From the NCBI RefSeq assembly GCF_030408715.1, contig NZ_CP047202.1:248001-312000 (forward strand): 64,000 nt of DNA. Direction: 5' to 3'. This document shows positions 8,546-17,494 of the stretch, piece after piece. The stretch comes from Corynebacterium confusum (GTDB lineage: Bacteria; Actinomycetota; Actinomycetes; Mycobacteriales; Mycobacteriaceae). The first letter of the stretch is position 1, and each line of letters begins with the position of its first letter. Below the pieces are notes generated by a model, which searched no databases, was not told where the DNA came from, and saw nothing but the letters and a program-made list of their open reading frames with translations. Made by a program: the position numbers and the translations under genes.

Positions 8546-9955
8546 CTAGTACGGCGCCACCGCCGAGCGATGCGTGTCGATGTCCAGCGCCTCGTGGATG
8601 GGCGGGAACGCGCGCTGGGCGCAGTTGCTGCGGGGGCAGATGCGGCAGCCGGCGCCGATCGGGGTGGCGCTGGACATGTCGGCTAAGTCGAGGCCGGCGG
8701 CGTAGACGGTGCGGTCAGCGTGCCGCGCCTCGCAGCCCAGCCCGATGGCGAACATCTTGTTGGTGTCGCCATAGCGGCCCTGTAGGTACTGGACGGTCCG
8801 GGCCACCCACAGGTAGTTGCGTCCGTCCGGCATCTGCGCCAGCTGCCGGGAGATGATGCCGGGCCGGGAGAAGGTCTCGTAGATATTCCACAGCGGGCAG
8901 GTTCCCCCGGAATTGGAAAAGTGCACGCCGGTGGCGGATTGGCGCTTGGACATGTTGCCCGCGCGGTCCACGCGCACGAAGGTAAAAGGAATGCCGCGCT
9001 GGTTGTCCCGCTGCAGGGTGGACAGCCGGGAGGCGACCGTCTCGTAGCCCACGCCGAAGGACTGGCACAAAAACTCAACGTCGTAGCCAGACTTCTCGGC
9101 CTCCGCGTGGATGGATCCGTAGGGCAGCACGGTCGCGGCCGCGAAATAGCTAGCGATGCCGCGCAGCGCCAACCGGCGCGATGCCTGGGAGGTAAACGGC
9201 TCCTCGTCGGCGGCGTCCGTGATGAGATCGCCGGCCTCCAAAAACCCCAGCTCCGTGGCCATGCGGAAGGCGCGCTGGCCCTCGGTCAGCCGGCTGGCCA
9301 GCAGCAGGGTGCCGGCCTCCCGGTCGAGCCGGTGCAGAGTGCCGTCCAGCTGGCCGACGGTCTTGATCTCCAGGTTGTGCTTCGAGCGCAGTCGGTCGGC
9401 TAGGGCCCGCTCGGTGTCGCGGATGTGGAAGGGCTCGACGCCCAACTCGCCGGCTAGGTCTTCGGCGTGGTGGTCGAGACCGTCGAGGTAGTTCTGGCGG
9501 GCGTAGAAGAAATCGCGGACCTCGTCGTGGGGCATCGATAGCGCCTGTGCCGAGTCCGTGACGCGGCGCGAGTCCGTGGCCAGGGAAAGCTTGTCGCGGA
9601 CATTGCGGTAGCGCCGGTGCATGTCCACCAGCGTGCGTGCGACGGTGGGGTGGTTGTAGACCAGCTCGGACAGCTCCTGCAGCTCCACGGGGGAGGGACA
9701 GAGCTCCTTGTCCTGGATGACGTCCTGGATTTCGGCGAGCAGCCGGGAGTCGTCGTCGCGGGAGAAGAACGTGGCGTCCACGCCGAAGACTTCGGTGATG
9801 CGCAGCAGGACCGGCACGGTCAGGGGGCGCACGTCGTGCTCGATCTGGTTCACGTAGCTAGCCGACAGGCCCAGGGTGGACGCCAGGGAGGCCTGGCTGA
9901 GGTCTCTTTCGCGCCGCAGCTGCCGCAGCCGGGAGCCCACGTAAGTCTTCGTCAT
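8546..9955 (-). CDS. ramB: RamB, transcriptional regulator of acetate/glyoxylate metabolism
   Basis: 469 codons. N-terminal XRE helix-turn-helix at about residues 8-62 ([20 protein letters not shown], then [15 protein letters not shown]). The middle region fits the IrrE/ImmA-like domain of this family, and the C-terminal ~150 residues are the short-chain fatty-acyl regulator domain with conserved Cys in GLGCEARH and [19 protein letters not shown]. In C. glutamicum RamB represses glyoxylate-cycle and acetate-activation genes and also affects sdhCAB. Gene order next to lpd and divergent from sdhC matches that genome, which makes the symbol secure. RamB-like sequences in the ramB-sdhC gap would fit autoregulation and sdh control. 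Confidence 0.93.
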   Translation of the reverse strand: MTKTYVGSRLRQLRRERDLSQASLASTLGLSASYVNQIEHDVRPLTVPVLLRITEVFGVDATFFSRDDDSRLLAEIQDVIQDKELCPSPVELQELSELVYNHPTVARTLVDMHRRYRNVRDKLSLATDSRRVTDSAQALSMPHDEVRDFFYARQNYLDGLDHHAEDLAGELGVEPFHIRDTERALADRLRSKHNLEIKTVGQLDGTLHRLDREAGTLLLASRLTEGQRAFRMATELGFLEAGDLITDAADEEPFTSQASRRLALRGIASYFAAATVLPYGSIHAEAEKSGYDVEFLCQSFGVGYETVASRLSTLQRDNQRGIPFTFVRVDRAGNMSKRQSATGVHFSNSGGTCPLWNIYETFSRPGIISRQLAQMPDGRNYLWVARTVQYLQGRYGDTNKMFAIGLGCEARHADRTVYAAGLDLADMSSATPIGAGCRICPRSNCAQRAFPPIHEALDIDTHRSAVAPY

Positions 9956-10378
9956 GACGGATAGGTTACCTGCCCAATGCCCCTATAACAGTGTTTTAGC
10001 AAATTTTGTGTGAAGGTTCTTAGCGGTGGTGTGAAAGTAGTGCTTAGGGGATAAAAGGTACAAACGTCCGGTTTTGAAAATCGCCCGATCCGGGGGCGAT
10101 ACCTGCGAAAGTATGACACCAATTGGGGTAAGTCATTCACCATTAACGCGTCGGGTGACCAACCTCACAAATGGCGAAATAATTACACAACACACATGTT
10201 TTCTAATTGCGAGTTGCCAAGGTGGCGCCCCATTTCCTAAAACGCAGATTTGGGCACCCTTACCTAAAGCTGGGGAATTTCAAGCAAGGCAAAATTTGCC
10301 AGTGGTCCTGTGGGTCAGCTCATAACTAGGAGAAAGGCCCATATCCTGCGTAAAGTCTAGGTTGACTATGGAGGTGTC
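9956..10378. promoter_or_regulatory. ramB-sdhC control region with GlxR-like and RamB-like sites
   Basis: A 423-bp divergent gap. GGTGACCAACCTCACA (10154-10169) differs from the GlxR/CRP consensus TGTGANNTANNTCACA at two positions. TTAGCAAATTTT (9996-10007) and AAAATTTGCCAG (10291-10302) resemble the RamB motif. GGAGG at 10370-10374 is the sdhC ribosome site. A -10-like TAAAGT at 10351-10356 is tentative. No other gene seen. Confidence 0.45.
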
Positions 10379-11134
10379 ATGACTTTGAAGAAACCTGACC
10401 GTGAGGCAATCGCTCACGGTCGTATCAGTGAAGAACCGATCCGCCAGACCCCCGGCGTCCCGTCGTGGGCTCTCAAGCTCATCATGGCGGTCAGCGGTCT
10501 CTTGTTCGCTTTGTTCGTCGTCGGCCACATGGCCGGTAACCTGAAGCTGTACATGCCCGCCCATGGCGGCGAGGAAGCTCTGGACGTCTACGGCGAGTTC
10601 CTGCGCTCCCTGGGTGAGCCGCTGCTGCCGCACGGCACGGCCCTGTGGATCATCCGCATCGTGCTCCTGGTTGCCCTGGTTGGCCACATCTACGGTGCCA
10701 TCGCGCTGCATTCGCGCTCGAAGGCTTCGCGCGGCAGCTTCCGCCGCTCCAACCTGATGGGCGGCCTGGACTCTTTCGCTACCAAGTCCATGCTGGTCAC
10801 CGGCATCGTGCTGCTGCTGTTCCTCATCTTCCACCTGCTGGACCTGACCATGGGCGTGGCCCCGGCCGCTCCGGACGCCTTCGTCCACGGCGCCGTCAAG
10901 GCCAACATGATTGCTACCTTCAGCCGCTGGCCCGTGACCATCTTCTACGTGCTCGCCATGTGCTGCCTGTTCCTGCACCTGACCCACGGCATCAAGCTGG
11001 CTGCTTCTGACCTGGGTATCACCGGCTACAAGTGGCGTCAGACCTTCCTGGTGCTGGCCTACCTGATTCCGGCCATCGTCTGCATTGGCAACATCGTTAT
11101 GCCCCTGTCCGTCGCCTTTGGCTTCGTCAGTTAG
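10379..11134 (+). CDS. sdhC: Succinate dehydrogenase cytochrome b subunit
   Basis: 251 codons. Single fused membrane-anchor subunit of the di-haem type, with five predicted transmembrane helices at roughly 33-52, 90-112, 135-158, 180-203 and 220-245. Conserved His residues lie in the helices (GHMAGNLK, VGHIYGAI, FHLLDL, LHLTHGIK), as expected for haem b and quinone binding in the SdhC of the Bacillus/Corynebacterium class. It anchors SdhA and SdhB to the inner membrane and passes electrons to menaquinone. First gene of sdhCAB; sdhA follows after 30 bp. GGAGG lies 4 bp before the ATG. Confidence 0.95.
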   Translation: MTLKKPDREAIAHGRISEEPIRQTPGVPSWALKLIMAVSGLLFALFVVGHMAGNLKLYMPAHGGEEALDVYGEFLRSLGEPLLPHGTALWIIRIVLLVALVGHIYGAIALHSRSKASRGSFRRSNLMGGLDSFATKSMLVTGIVLLLFLIFHLLDLTMGVAPAAPDAFVHGAVKANMIATFSRWPVTIFYVLAMCCLFLHLTHGIKLAASDLGITGYKWRQTFLVLAYLIPAIVCIGNIVMPLSVAFGFVS

Positions 11135-11164
11135 TAACTAGGACTGATAGGAATATTTGAACCC

Positions 11165-13180
11165 ATGACTAATACCGAACTGAAGCGAGAGCACCCGGAC
11201 TTCTCGCACCCAGAGTCCATCGTCGAGGGCGTGCGCCCCGGCAAGATCCTGGAGTCGAACGAGCCTCACGGCGTCCCGATGAAGGACATGTGGAGCTACC
11301 AGAAGGACCACATGCAGCTGGTCTCCCCGCTGAACCGCCGCAAATTCGAGGTCCTCGTGGTCGGCACCGGCCTGGCCGCCGGCGCCGCCGCGGCCTCCTT
11401 GGGCGAGCTCGGCTACAACGTGAAGGTCTTCACCTACCACGACTCCCCGCGCCGTGCGCACTCCATCGCGGCCCAGGGCGGCGTGAACTCCTCGCGCTCC
11501 AAGAAGGTCGACAACGACTCGGCTTACCGTCACACCAAGGACACCGTGAAGGGCGGCGACTACCGCTGCCGCGAGTCCGACTGCTGGCGCCTGGCCTCCG
11601 AGTCTGGCCGCGTCATCGACCACATGAACGCCATCGGCGCCCCGTTCGCCCGTGAGTACGGCGGCACCCTGGCCACCCGTTCCTTCGGTGGTGTGCAGGT
11701 CTCCCGTACCTACTACACCCGTGGCCAAACGGGTCAGCAGCTGCAGCTGTCGACCACCTCGGCGCTGTACCGCCAGATCGGGCTGGGCAACGTGGAGCTG
11801 TTCTCCCACCACGATCTGCAGGACATCATCACCTACGATGACAATGGCACCAAGCGCGCCGGCGGCATCGTCACCCGTAACCTGATTACCGGCGAGCTGA
11901 AGGCCTTCACCGGCCACGCCGTCATTCTGGGTACCGGTGGCTACGGCAACGTCTTCCACATGTCCACCCTGGCGAAGAACTCGAACGCCGGCGCCATGAT
12001 GCGCGCTTACGAGCAGGGCGCCTACCTGGCCTCCCCGTCGTTCATCCAGTTCCACCCGACGGGCCTGCCGGTCAACTCCGAGTGGCAGTCGAAGACCATT
12101 CTGATGTCCGAGTCGCTTCGTAACGACGGCCGCATCTGGTCCCCGAAGGCCGAAGGTGATGACCGCGACCCGAACTCCATCCCGGAGGAGGAGCGGGACT
12201 ACTTCCTGGAGCGCCGCTACCCGGCCTTCGGCAACTTGGTCCCGCGTGACGTCGCCTCCCGCGCCATCTCCCAGCAGATCAACGCCGGCCTCGGCGTGGG
12301 CCCGCTGAAGAACTCGGTCTACCTGGACTTCCGCGATGCCATCGAGCGCCTCGGCAAGGACAAGATCCGTGAGCGCTACTCGAACCTGATCGAGATGTAC
12401 AAGGAAGCCATCGGCGAGGACGCCTACGAGACCCCGATGCGCATCGCCCCGACTTGCCACTTCACCATGGGTGGCCTGTGGAGCGACTTCAACGAGATGA
12501 CTTCCATCGACGGCCTGTTCGCCGCCGGTGAGTGCTCCTGGACCTACCACGGCGCTAACCGCCTGGGCGCGAACTCGCTGCTGTCGGCTTCCGTGGATGG
12601 CTGGTTCACCCTGCCGTTCACCATCCCGAACTACCTGGCTAACCACCTCGGTGAGGACAAGCTGGCCGAAGATTCCGAGGCCGCACAGCGCGCCCTGGAG
12701 CGCGCGAAGGGCCGCATCGACCGCCTGATGAACGTCCGCGGCAACGACCCGCACGGCCCGGCCTACTACCACCGCAAGCTGGGCGAGCTCCTCTACTGGG
12801 GCTGCGGCGTGTCCCGTAACGTCGAGGATCTGAAGACCACCATCGGCAAGATCCGCGAGCTGCGCTCCGAGTTCTGGGCCAACGTACGGATCCCGGGCTC
12901 CGCCGAGGACATGAACCAGGTGCTCGAGTACGGCGCCCGCGTGGCCGACTACTTGGACCTGGGTGAGCTGATGTGCATCGACGCCTTGGACCGCGACGAG
13001 TCCTGTGGCGCGCACTTCCGCGACGATCACCTGTCCGAGGACGGCGAGGCCGAGCGCGACGACGAGCACTGGTGCTTCGTCTCGGCTTGGGAGGCTGGCG
13101 AAGGTGAGCACGAGTTCATCCGCCACGCCGAGCCCCTGTACTTTGATTCGATCCCGCTGATGACAAGGAACTACAAGTAA
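11165..13180 (+). CDS. sdhA: Succinate dehydrogenase flavoprotein subunit
   Basis: 671 codons. FAD-containing catalytic subunit that oxidises succinate to fumarate. Motifs: FAD-binding VVGTGLAAGAAAASL near residue 65, the flavinylation segment with His in RRAHSIAAQGGVNSS near residue 100, the substrate-loop region FIQFHPTGLP near residue 295, and ACHF-type THR-region PTCHFTMGGL near residue 430 followed by GLFAAGECS. Length and features fit the non-classical SdhA with a menaquinone partner, as in C. glutamicum. It overlaps sdhB by one base (TAATG), which suggests translational coupling. Confidence 0.97.
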   Translation: MTNTELKREHPDFSHPESIVEGVRPGKILESNEPHGVPMKDMWSYQKDHMQLVSPLNRRKFEVLVVGTGLAAGAAAASLGELGYNVKVFTYHDSPRRAHSIAAQGGVNSSRSKKVDNDSAYRHTKDTVKGGDYRCRESDCWRLASESGRVIDHMNAIGAPFAREYGGTLATRSFGGVQVSRTYYTRGQTGQQLQLSTTSALYRQIGLGNVELFSHHDLQDIITYDDNGTKRAGGIVTRNLITGELKAFTGHAVILGTGGYGNVFHMSTLAKNSNAGAMMRAYEQGAYLASPSFIQFHPTGLPVNSEWQSKTILMSESLRNDGRIWSPKAEGDDRDPNSIPEEERDYFLERRYPAFGNLVPRDVASRAISQQINAGLGVGPLKNSVYLDFRDAIERLGKDKIRERYSNLIEMYKEAIGEDAYETPMRIAPTCHFTMGGLWSDFNEMTSIDGLFAAGECSWTYHGANRLGANSLLSASVDGWFTLPFTIPNYLANHLGEDKLAEDSEAAQRALERAKGRIDRLMNVRGNDPHGPAYYHRKLGELLYWGCGVSRNVEDLKTTIGKIRELRSEFWANVRIPGSAEDMNQVLEYGARVADYLDLGELMCIDALDRDESCGAHFRDDHLSEDGEAERDDEHWCFVSAWEAGEGEHEFIRHAEPLYFDSIPLMTRNYK

Positions 13181-13929
13181 TGAAACTGACACTTGAGATC
13201 TGGCGTCAGGCCGGACCGACCCAAGAAGGCAAGTTTGAGACGGTCCAGGTCGACGACGCTGAAGAGCAGATGTCCATCCTGGAGCTGCTGGACCACGTCA
13301 ACGACGGCATTATTGAGCGCGGCGAGGAGCCGTTCGCCTTCGCTTCCGACTGCCGCGAGGGCATCTGCGGCACCTGTGGTCTGACCGTTAACGGCCGCCC
13401 GCACGGCCCGGGCCAGAACACCCCGGCCTGCCAGCAGCGCCTGTTCCAGTTCAACGACGGTGACACCCTCAAGATCGAGCCCTTCCGCTCCGCGGCCTAC
13501 CCGGTCATCAAGGACATGGTGGTCGACCGCAGCGCCCTCGATCACGTGATGGAGCAGGGCGGCTACGTCTCCATGGACGCCGGCACCGCCCCGGATGCCG
13601 ACACCATGCACATCAACCACGAGACCGCCGAGTACTCGCTGGACCACGCGGCCTGCATCGGCTGCGGTGCCTGCGTGGCGGCCTGCCCGAACGGCGCAGC
13701 CCACCTGTTCACCGGCGCCAAGCTGGTGCACCTGTCGCTGATGCCGCTGGGCAAGGAAGAGCGCGGTCGTCGCGCCCGCAACATGGTCGACGACTTGGAG
13801 CAGAACTTCGGCCACTGCTCGCTGTACGGCGAGTGCGCCGACGTCTGCCCGGCCGGCGTTCCGCTGACCGCGGTCTCCGCGGTCACCCGCGAACGTGCCC
13901 GTGCTGCTTTCCGCGGCAAGGACGACTAG
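13180..13929 (+). CDS. sdhB: Succinate dehydrogenase iron-sulfur subunit
   Basis: 249 codons. Electron-transfer subunit. The N-terminal plant-ferredoxin domain has CREGICGTCG plus a later ACQQR Cys for the [2Fe-2S] centre; the C-terminal domain carries CIGCGACVAACPNG for the [4Fe-4S] centre and CSLYGECADVCPAG for the third cluster. Start codon overlaps the sdhA stop codon. Length matches the C. glutamicum protein class. Confidence 0.96.
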   Translation: MKLTLEIWRQAGPTQEGKFETVQVDDAEEQMSILELLDHVNDGIIERGEEPFAFASDCREGICGTCGLTVNGRPHGPGQNTPACQQRLFQFNDGDTLKIEPFRSAAYPVIKDMVVDRSALDHVMEQGGYVSMDAGTAPDADTMHINHETAEYSLDHAACIGCGACVAACPNGAAHLFTGAKLVHLSLMPLGKEERGRRARNMVDDLEQNFGHCSLYGECADVCPAGVPLTAVSAVTRERARAAFRGKDD

Positions 13930-13986
13930 ACTATAGTCAGTAGAGAAACACCAGTAACAACCGATTCCGGCAGAAAGTTCATCCCT

Positions 13987-14361
13987 ATGAGCACTCATTC
14001 CCAGGCAATCGCGGATCACGCGAGCGAGACCTACCCGGAGTTTTCCGGCAAGATCCAGGACAACTACATCGAAGGCTACGAGCCCGTGTCGTTCGCCGCG
14101 CCGCACTCTTCGCTGCTGCGCACCTCCACCTGGGTGGGCATGGGCCTCATCATGGGCATCCTGCCGGCCATCGGCATCATCACCTGGGGCCTTGGCATTT
14201 ACCTGTTCCCGAACGGCACCGCCTCTGAGGCGCATGTGGACACCACCATCATCATTGGTGTGGTCCTGGCCGTCATCATCTCCATCGCGGCCATCGTGTC
14301 CGTGAAGTTCGGGCGCCGCTACTACCACCAGTACCGCAAGGAAACCGGTCGCGTTAACTAG
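13987..14361 (+). CDS. Small two-helix membrane protein behind sdhB
   Basis: 124 codons. Polar N-terminus of about 42 residues, then two hydrophobic segments (roughly 48-74 and 88-108) and a basic tail (FGRRYYHQYRKE). A protein of this type follows sdhCAB in other corynebacteria. Gap to sdhB is 57 bp with no terminator, and a strong terminator lies 20 bp behind the stop, so it is probably the last cistron of the sdh operon. Function unknown; a role in assembly or regulation of the complex is only suggested by position. Confidence 0.8.
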   Translation: MSTHSQAIADHASETYPEFSGKIQDNYIEGYEPVSFAAPHSSLLRTSTWVGMGLIMGILPAIGIITWGLGIYLFPNGTASEAHVDTTIIIGVVLAVIISIAAIVSVKFGRRYYHQYRKETGRVN

Positions 14362-14381
14362 GCCAAACGCCAAGGACACAA

Positions 14382-14412
14382 GCCGTACCCGCTGCTGGCG
14401 GGTGCGGTTTTT
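14382..14412 (+). terminator. Terminator of the sdh operon
   Basis: GCCGTACCCGC pairs with GCGGGTGCGG around a TGCTG loop, followed by a T5 run. Confidence 0.8.
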
Positions 14413-14423
14413 CTTGCTTTGCT

Positions 14424-14453
14424 GGGCTTGACGATGCCGGGCTTGACGATGCC
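14424..14453. repeat. Perfect tandem duplication of a 15-mer
   Basis: GGGCTTGACGATGCC is repeated twice with no spacer between the sdh terminator and the next gene. Likely a local slippage duplication. Confidence 0.7.
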
Positions 14454-14579
14454 ACCCCGCCTGGTCCAGCACCCCGGCGCCGGTGGCGCCCCGGCCAGGG
14501 CGCCGCTGGGGCAAGTCCCGAGATGAGGCAGAATGGATAAGGGAAAAAGACACTGCGCGGCGGTTAAGGAGTATTCACG

Positions 14580-15947
14580 TTGGGCAAGCACAGCACTGCT
14601 GCTAGCTACGAGGGCGTTAGCCACCAGGGTCAGGCAGTGGAAGCCAGCGCCGGCGGCATCGCTAGCCGCCCCGTGCCGGGGCCGTCGCCGGAGGTGGAGC
14701 AGGAGCGGCGCCGCACGCTGCGGAACCACAAGATTTTTGTGACCGCGCTGCTGGGCCTGGCGGCCGTCATCTTCTTCGCGTGCTCGTGGTGGCAGAACCA
14801 GCCCGGGGGCGCGCCGGTGTGGGTCGGCTACGTGCGAGCGGCCGCGGAGGCCGGCATGGTCGGTGGCCTGGCGGACTGGTTCGCCGTGACGGCGCTGTTT
14901 AGGCACCCGATGGGTATTCCCATCCCGCACACGGCGCTCATCCCGCGCAAGAAGGACCAGGTGGGCGAGGCCCTGTCGGAGTTCGTCGGGGAGAACTTCC
15001 TCAACGCCGAGCTGATTACGGACAAGGTCTCCCAGGCGCAGCTGCCGGACAAGCTGGGATGCTGGCTGTCCCAGGAGGATAACGCCGCGAAGGTCTCCCG
15101 GGAGGCGGGCAAGCTGACGGCCAACGCCATCCGGGCGCTGGACCCGAAGGACGCCGAGGCGCTCATCCAGTCCCAGATCCTAGACCGGCTGGCCGAGCCC
15201 GAGTGGGGTCCGCCGGCCGGGCGGCTGCTGGAAGGGCTTATCGCCGACGGCAAGGTCGAGCCCGTCGTCGACGAGCTCATCGATTACGCCCACGCCAAGG
15301 TCGGCCAGATGGAAGAGCCCGTCGTGCGGCTCATCGACGAGCGCATGCCGCAGTGGGCGCCGCGCTTTGCGCGCTCGCTGGTGGGCGAGAAGGTCTACCG
15401 GGAGCTGGTCCAGTTCGCCGACGAGGTCAAGGCGGACAAGAACCACCCGGCCCGCCAGTCCATCCGCCGCAACCTGGACAAGTTCGCCGACGACCTGCAG
15501 CACGACCCGGGCATCATCCGCCGCGTGGAGGAGCTCAAGGTGGACCTGATGGGCTCGGAGCGCATGCAGCGCGCCCCGCAGGCCATCTGGCGCCAGTCGG
15601 CGGCCGCCATCATCGCGCAGGCCGAAGACCCGGACTCGATGCTGCGCGAGAAGATCCGGGGCCTCTGCCTGCAGTGGGGCACCAATATTTGCGAGGACCC
15701 GCAGCTGCGTGCCAGCCTGGACCGCCGCATTAACGGCACCGCGGCCTTCCTAGCGGACAACTACTCCGGCGAGGTCACCTCGATCATCTCGGAGACCATC
15801 GAGCGCTGGGACGCGGAGGAGGCCTCCGAGAAGATCGAGCTCATGGTGGGCAAGGATCTGCAGTTCATCCGCCTGAACGGAACCATTGTCGGTGCGCTGG
15901 CCGGCTTGGTCATCTACACTGTTAATCACCTCATATTTGGCGTTTAG
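14580..15947 (+). CDS. DUF445 family membrane protein
   Basis: 455 codons with a TTG start, supported by AAGGAG about 10 bp upstream. A transmembrane helix lies at about 50-67, followed by the family signature WVGYVRAAAEAGMVGGLADW and FAVTALFRHPMGIPIPHTA, then a long helical cytoplasmic or periplasmic body, and a C-terminal hydrophobic helix (LNGTIVGALAGLVIYTVNHL). DUF445 proteins occur widely in bacteria (YjiN/YheB-like) without a firm biochemical role. Monocistronic as far as spacing shows. Confidence 0.88.
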   Translation: MGKHSTAASYEGVSHQGQAVEASAGGIASRPVPGPSPEVEQERRRTLRNHKIFVTALLGLAAVIFFACSWWQNQPGGAPVWVGYVRAAAEAGMVGGLADWFAVTALFRHPMGIPIPHTALIPRKKDQVGEALSEFVGENFLNAELITDKVSQAQLPDKLGCWLSQEDNAAKVSREAGKLTANAIRALDPKDAEALIQSQILDRLAEPEWGPPAGRLLEGLIADGKVEPVVDELIDYAHAKVGQMEEPVVRLIDERMPQWAPRFARSLVGEKVYRELVQFADEVKADKNHPARQSIRRNLDKFADDLQHDPGIIRRVEELKVDLMGSERMQRAPQAIWRQSAAAIIAQAEDPDSMLREKIRGLCLQWGTNICEDPQLRASLDRRINGTAAFLADNYSGEVTSIISETIERWDAEEASEKIELMVGKDLQFIRLNGTIVGALAGLVIYTVNHLIFGV

Positions 15948-16077
15948 GGACGGTGTTCTGGGACTTCCCACTGGGCCCTCTCCCCGGCGCCGGATACGCT
16001 TGCACGACCAGTTTTTACAATCTCATACCGGCACGACCTAAAGAACCGAACGAAAGTATTTCCCCGAGGAGAAAACC

Positions 16078-16578
16078 ATGGCCGAGCACACGCAGCAGCC
16101 GAACAACGGAAACAACGACAAGTCCATCGCGGATTCGCTGAAGGAATCCTGGGGCCCGATCAAGGAGGCCGGCGCCTCCGCGCTGGGCGTGGCCAAGGAC
16201 TTCACGGACCGCTTCCGCGAGGACCGCAGCAGCCACGCAACCGATAAGCCGGAGATCGGAGAGGACGCCTCCCTCGTGGACAAGGCGAAGGCCGCCGCGA
16301 AGGACTACGGCGGATCGCTGCGCCGCGCGGCGGAGGGCACCAAGGACTCCGAGTCTTTCAACGCCGCCAAGGACAACTTCGGCCAGGCCTACAACGCCAC
16401 CAAGGACGGCGTGAACGAGGCCGTCAACACCGCCCAGGAGCGCCGCCGCGCCAACGGTACGACCACCGAGCAGGAAGACGCCGGCAGGAACGCCAAGGGC
16501 GCTGATTCGGTGGCGGATCCGACGCAAGATATCATCGATGGAGAGGTAATCTCCACTGAGGACAACCAAGAGAAGTAG
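16078..16578 (+). CDS. Charged, Ala/Lys-rich corynebacterial protein of unknown function
   Basis: 166 codons with GAGGAG 8 bp before the ATG. No signal peptide or membrane segment. The sequence alternates Ala, Lys, Asp and Glu with amphipathic helical stretches (LKESWGPIKEAGASALGVAK; AKAAAKDYGGSLRRAAEGTK) and a polar C-terminus. Similar hydrophilic proteins precede DUF2516 genes in corynebacteria. It ends 12 bp before the DUF2516 gene and is probably co-transcribed with it. No function can be given. Confidence 0.75.
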   Translation: MAEHTQQPNNGNNDKSIADSLKESWGPIKEAGASALGVAKDFTDRFREDRSSHATDKPEIGEDASLVDKAKAAAKDYGGSLRRAAEGTKDSESFNAAKDNFGQAYNATKDGVNEAVNTAQERRRANGTTTEQEDAGRNAKGADSVADPTQDIIDGEVISTEDNQEK

Positions 16579-16590
16579 GTTTAACAGCTA

Positions 16591-16893
16591 GTGTTCTTTC
16601 TCGATAATCCCGTTATTTTCGTACTGACCGCGATCGAGACGGTGCTGTTCTGGGGCGTGGCCATCGCCGCCATCGTGGGCGCCGTGATGGCCGCCAACAC
16701 CCGGGAGGACGCGTTCACGGCCGGGGACCGCCAGTCCAAGATGACGTGGGTTGCGATCATGGCCGGCTCGGCCCTGGCACTGCTGCTGAACCTGCCGTTC
16801 CTGAAGTGGATCGCGGCGGTCTGCGTGGGCGTCTACTGGTTCGACGTGCGCCCGCAGCTGCGTGCCCTCATCAACGGCGACTACCGCTACTAG
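16591..16893 (+). CDS. DUF2516 family small membrane protein
   Basis: 100 codons, GTG start. Two or three hydrophobic segments (about 8-32, 50-68, 70-82) and the C-terminal WFDVRPQLRAL typical of the family. Conserved in actinobacteria next to DeoC-like genes; function unknown. The next gene starts 14 bp later. Confidence 0.85.
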   Translation: MFFLDNPVIFVLTAIETVLFWGVAIAAIVGAVMAANTREDAFTAGDRQSKMTWVAIMAGSALALLLNLPFLKWIAAVCVGVYWFDVRPQLRALINGDYRY

Positions 16894-16906
16894 GGCTGTA
16901 CTCGGT

Positions 16907-17494
16907 ATGCTGCCTGACGATGCCGCGTGGCTCGCTCAACGCGTCTACTGGGACCTAACGCGCGCGTCCCGCGCCGAGGTCGAAAGCGCCGTGAAAGAGT
17001 ATTCCGGCCCCGTGCTGCTGAGCCCGCACCACCTGCCGCAGGCCGCCGCCGGCCGCGTGGCCGCCGTCGCGGGCTTTCCCACCGGCCGGCACCACAGCCT
17101 GGTCAAGGCGACGGAGGCTCGCCTGGCGGTCCAGAACGGCGCCGCCGAAATCTGGGTGGCTGTCGATGCCACCTTGAACGACCCCAACGCCCTGCTCACC
17201 GATCTGGTCACGGTCCGCGAGGCCTGCCCCGACCCGGTCGTGCTGGGCGTCATCCTGCCGGCTGCCGATGTCGCCCCGGCTGCCCCGGACCTCGTAGTGG
17301 ATATGGCCGAGAAGGCCGGCTACCAGCGGGTCATCATCCGCGGCGACCAGGAGGGGCCAGAGACGGCAGATTCGTGCCTCGAGCGGATCCTGTGGGCGGA
17401 AACTGCCCTGGATATCGGTCAGCAGATCGACGCGCTGGAAGAGGGGTACGTCGCGGTCGCCACCTCCTTTAACCAGTTTGTTTGTTTTATGTAA
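16907..17494 (+). CDS. DeoC-like aldolase-fold protein lacking catalytic residues
   Basis: 195 codons from the ATG at 16907. The first two thirds align by eye with deoxyribose-phosphate aldolase: VLLSPHHL (the VCVNP-like strand), VAGFPTGRHHSLVKATEARL (substrate loop and helix) and NGAAEIWVAV. Three active-site positions of DERA are not kept: the Asp of the VDVVFP motif is replaced (EIWVAV), and neither the Schiff-base Lys (KTSTG) nor the later KPAGG Lys is present. Length is short for DERA (about 220-260 aa). It is therefore probably not an active deoxyribose-phosphate aldolase. It closely follows DUF2516 and its last 8 bp overlap the convergent LmeA-like gene. Confidence 0.7.
   Translation: MLPDDAAWLAQRVYWDLTRASRAEVESAVKEYSGPVLLSPHHLPQAAAGRVAAVAGFPTGRHHSLVKATEARLAVQNGAAEIWVAVDATLNDPNALLTDLVTVREACPDPVVLGVILPAADVAPAAPDLVVDMAEKAGYQRVIIRGDQEGPETADSCLERILWAETALDIGQQIDALEEGYVAVATSFNQFVCFM

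Noticed and set aside
11138..13192. 684-codon minus-strand frame opposite sdhA
   Set aside because: Shadow of a highly conserved gene; composition typical of antisense high-GC frames.
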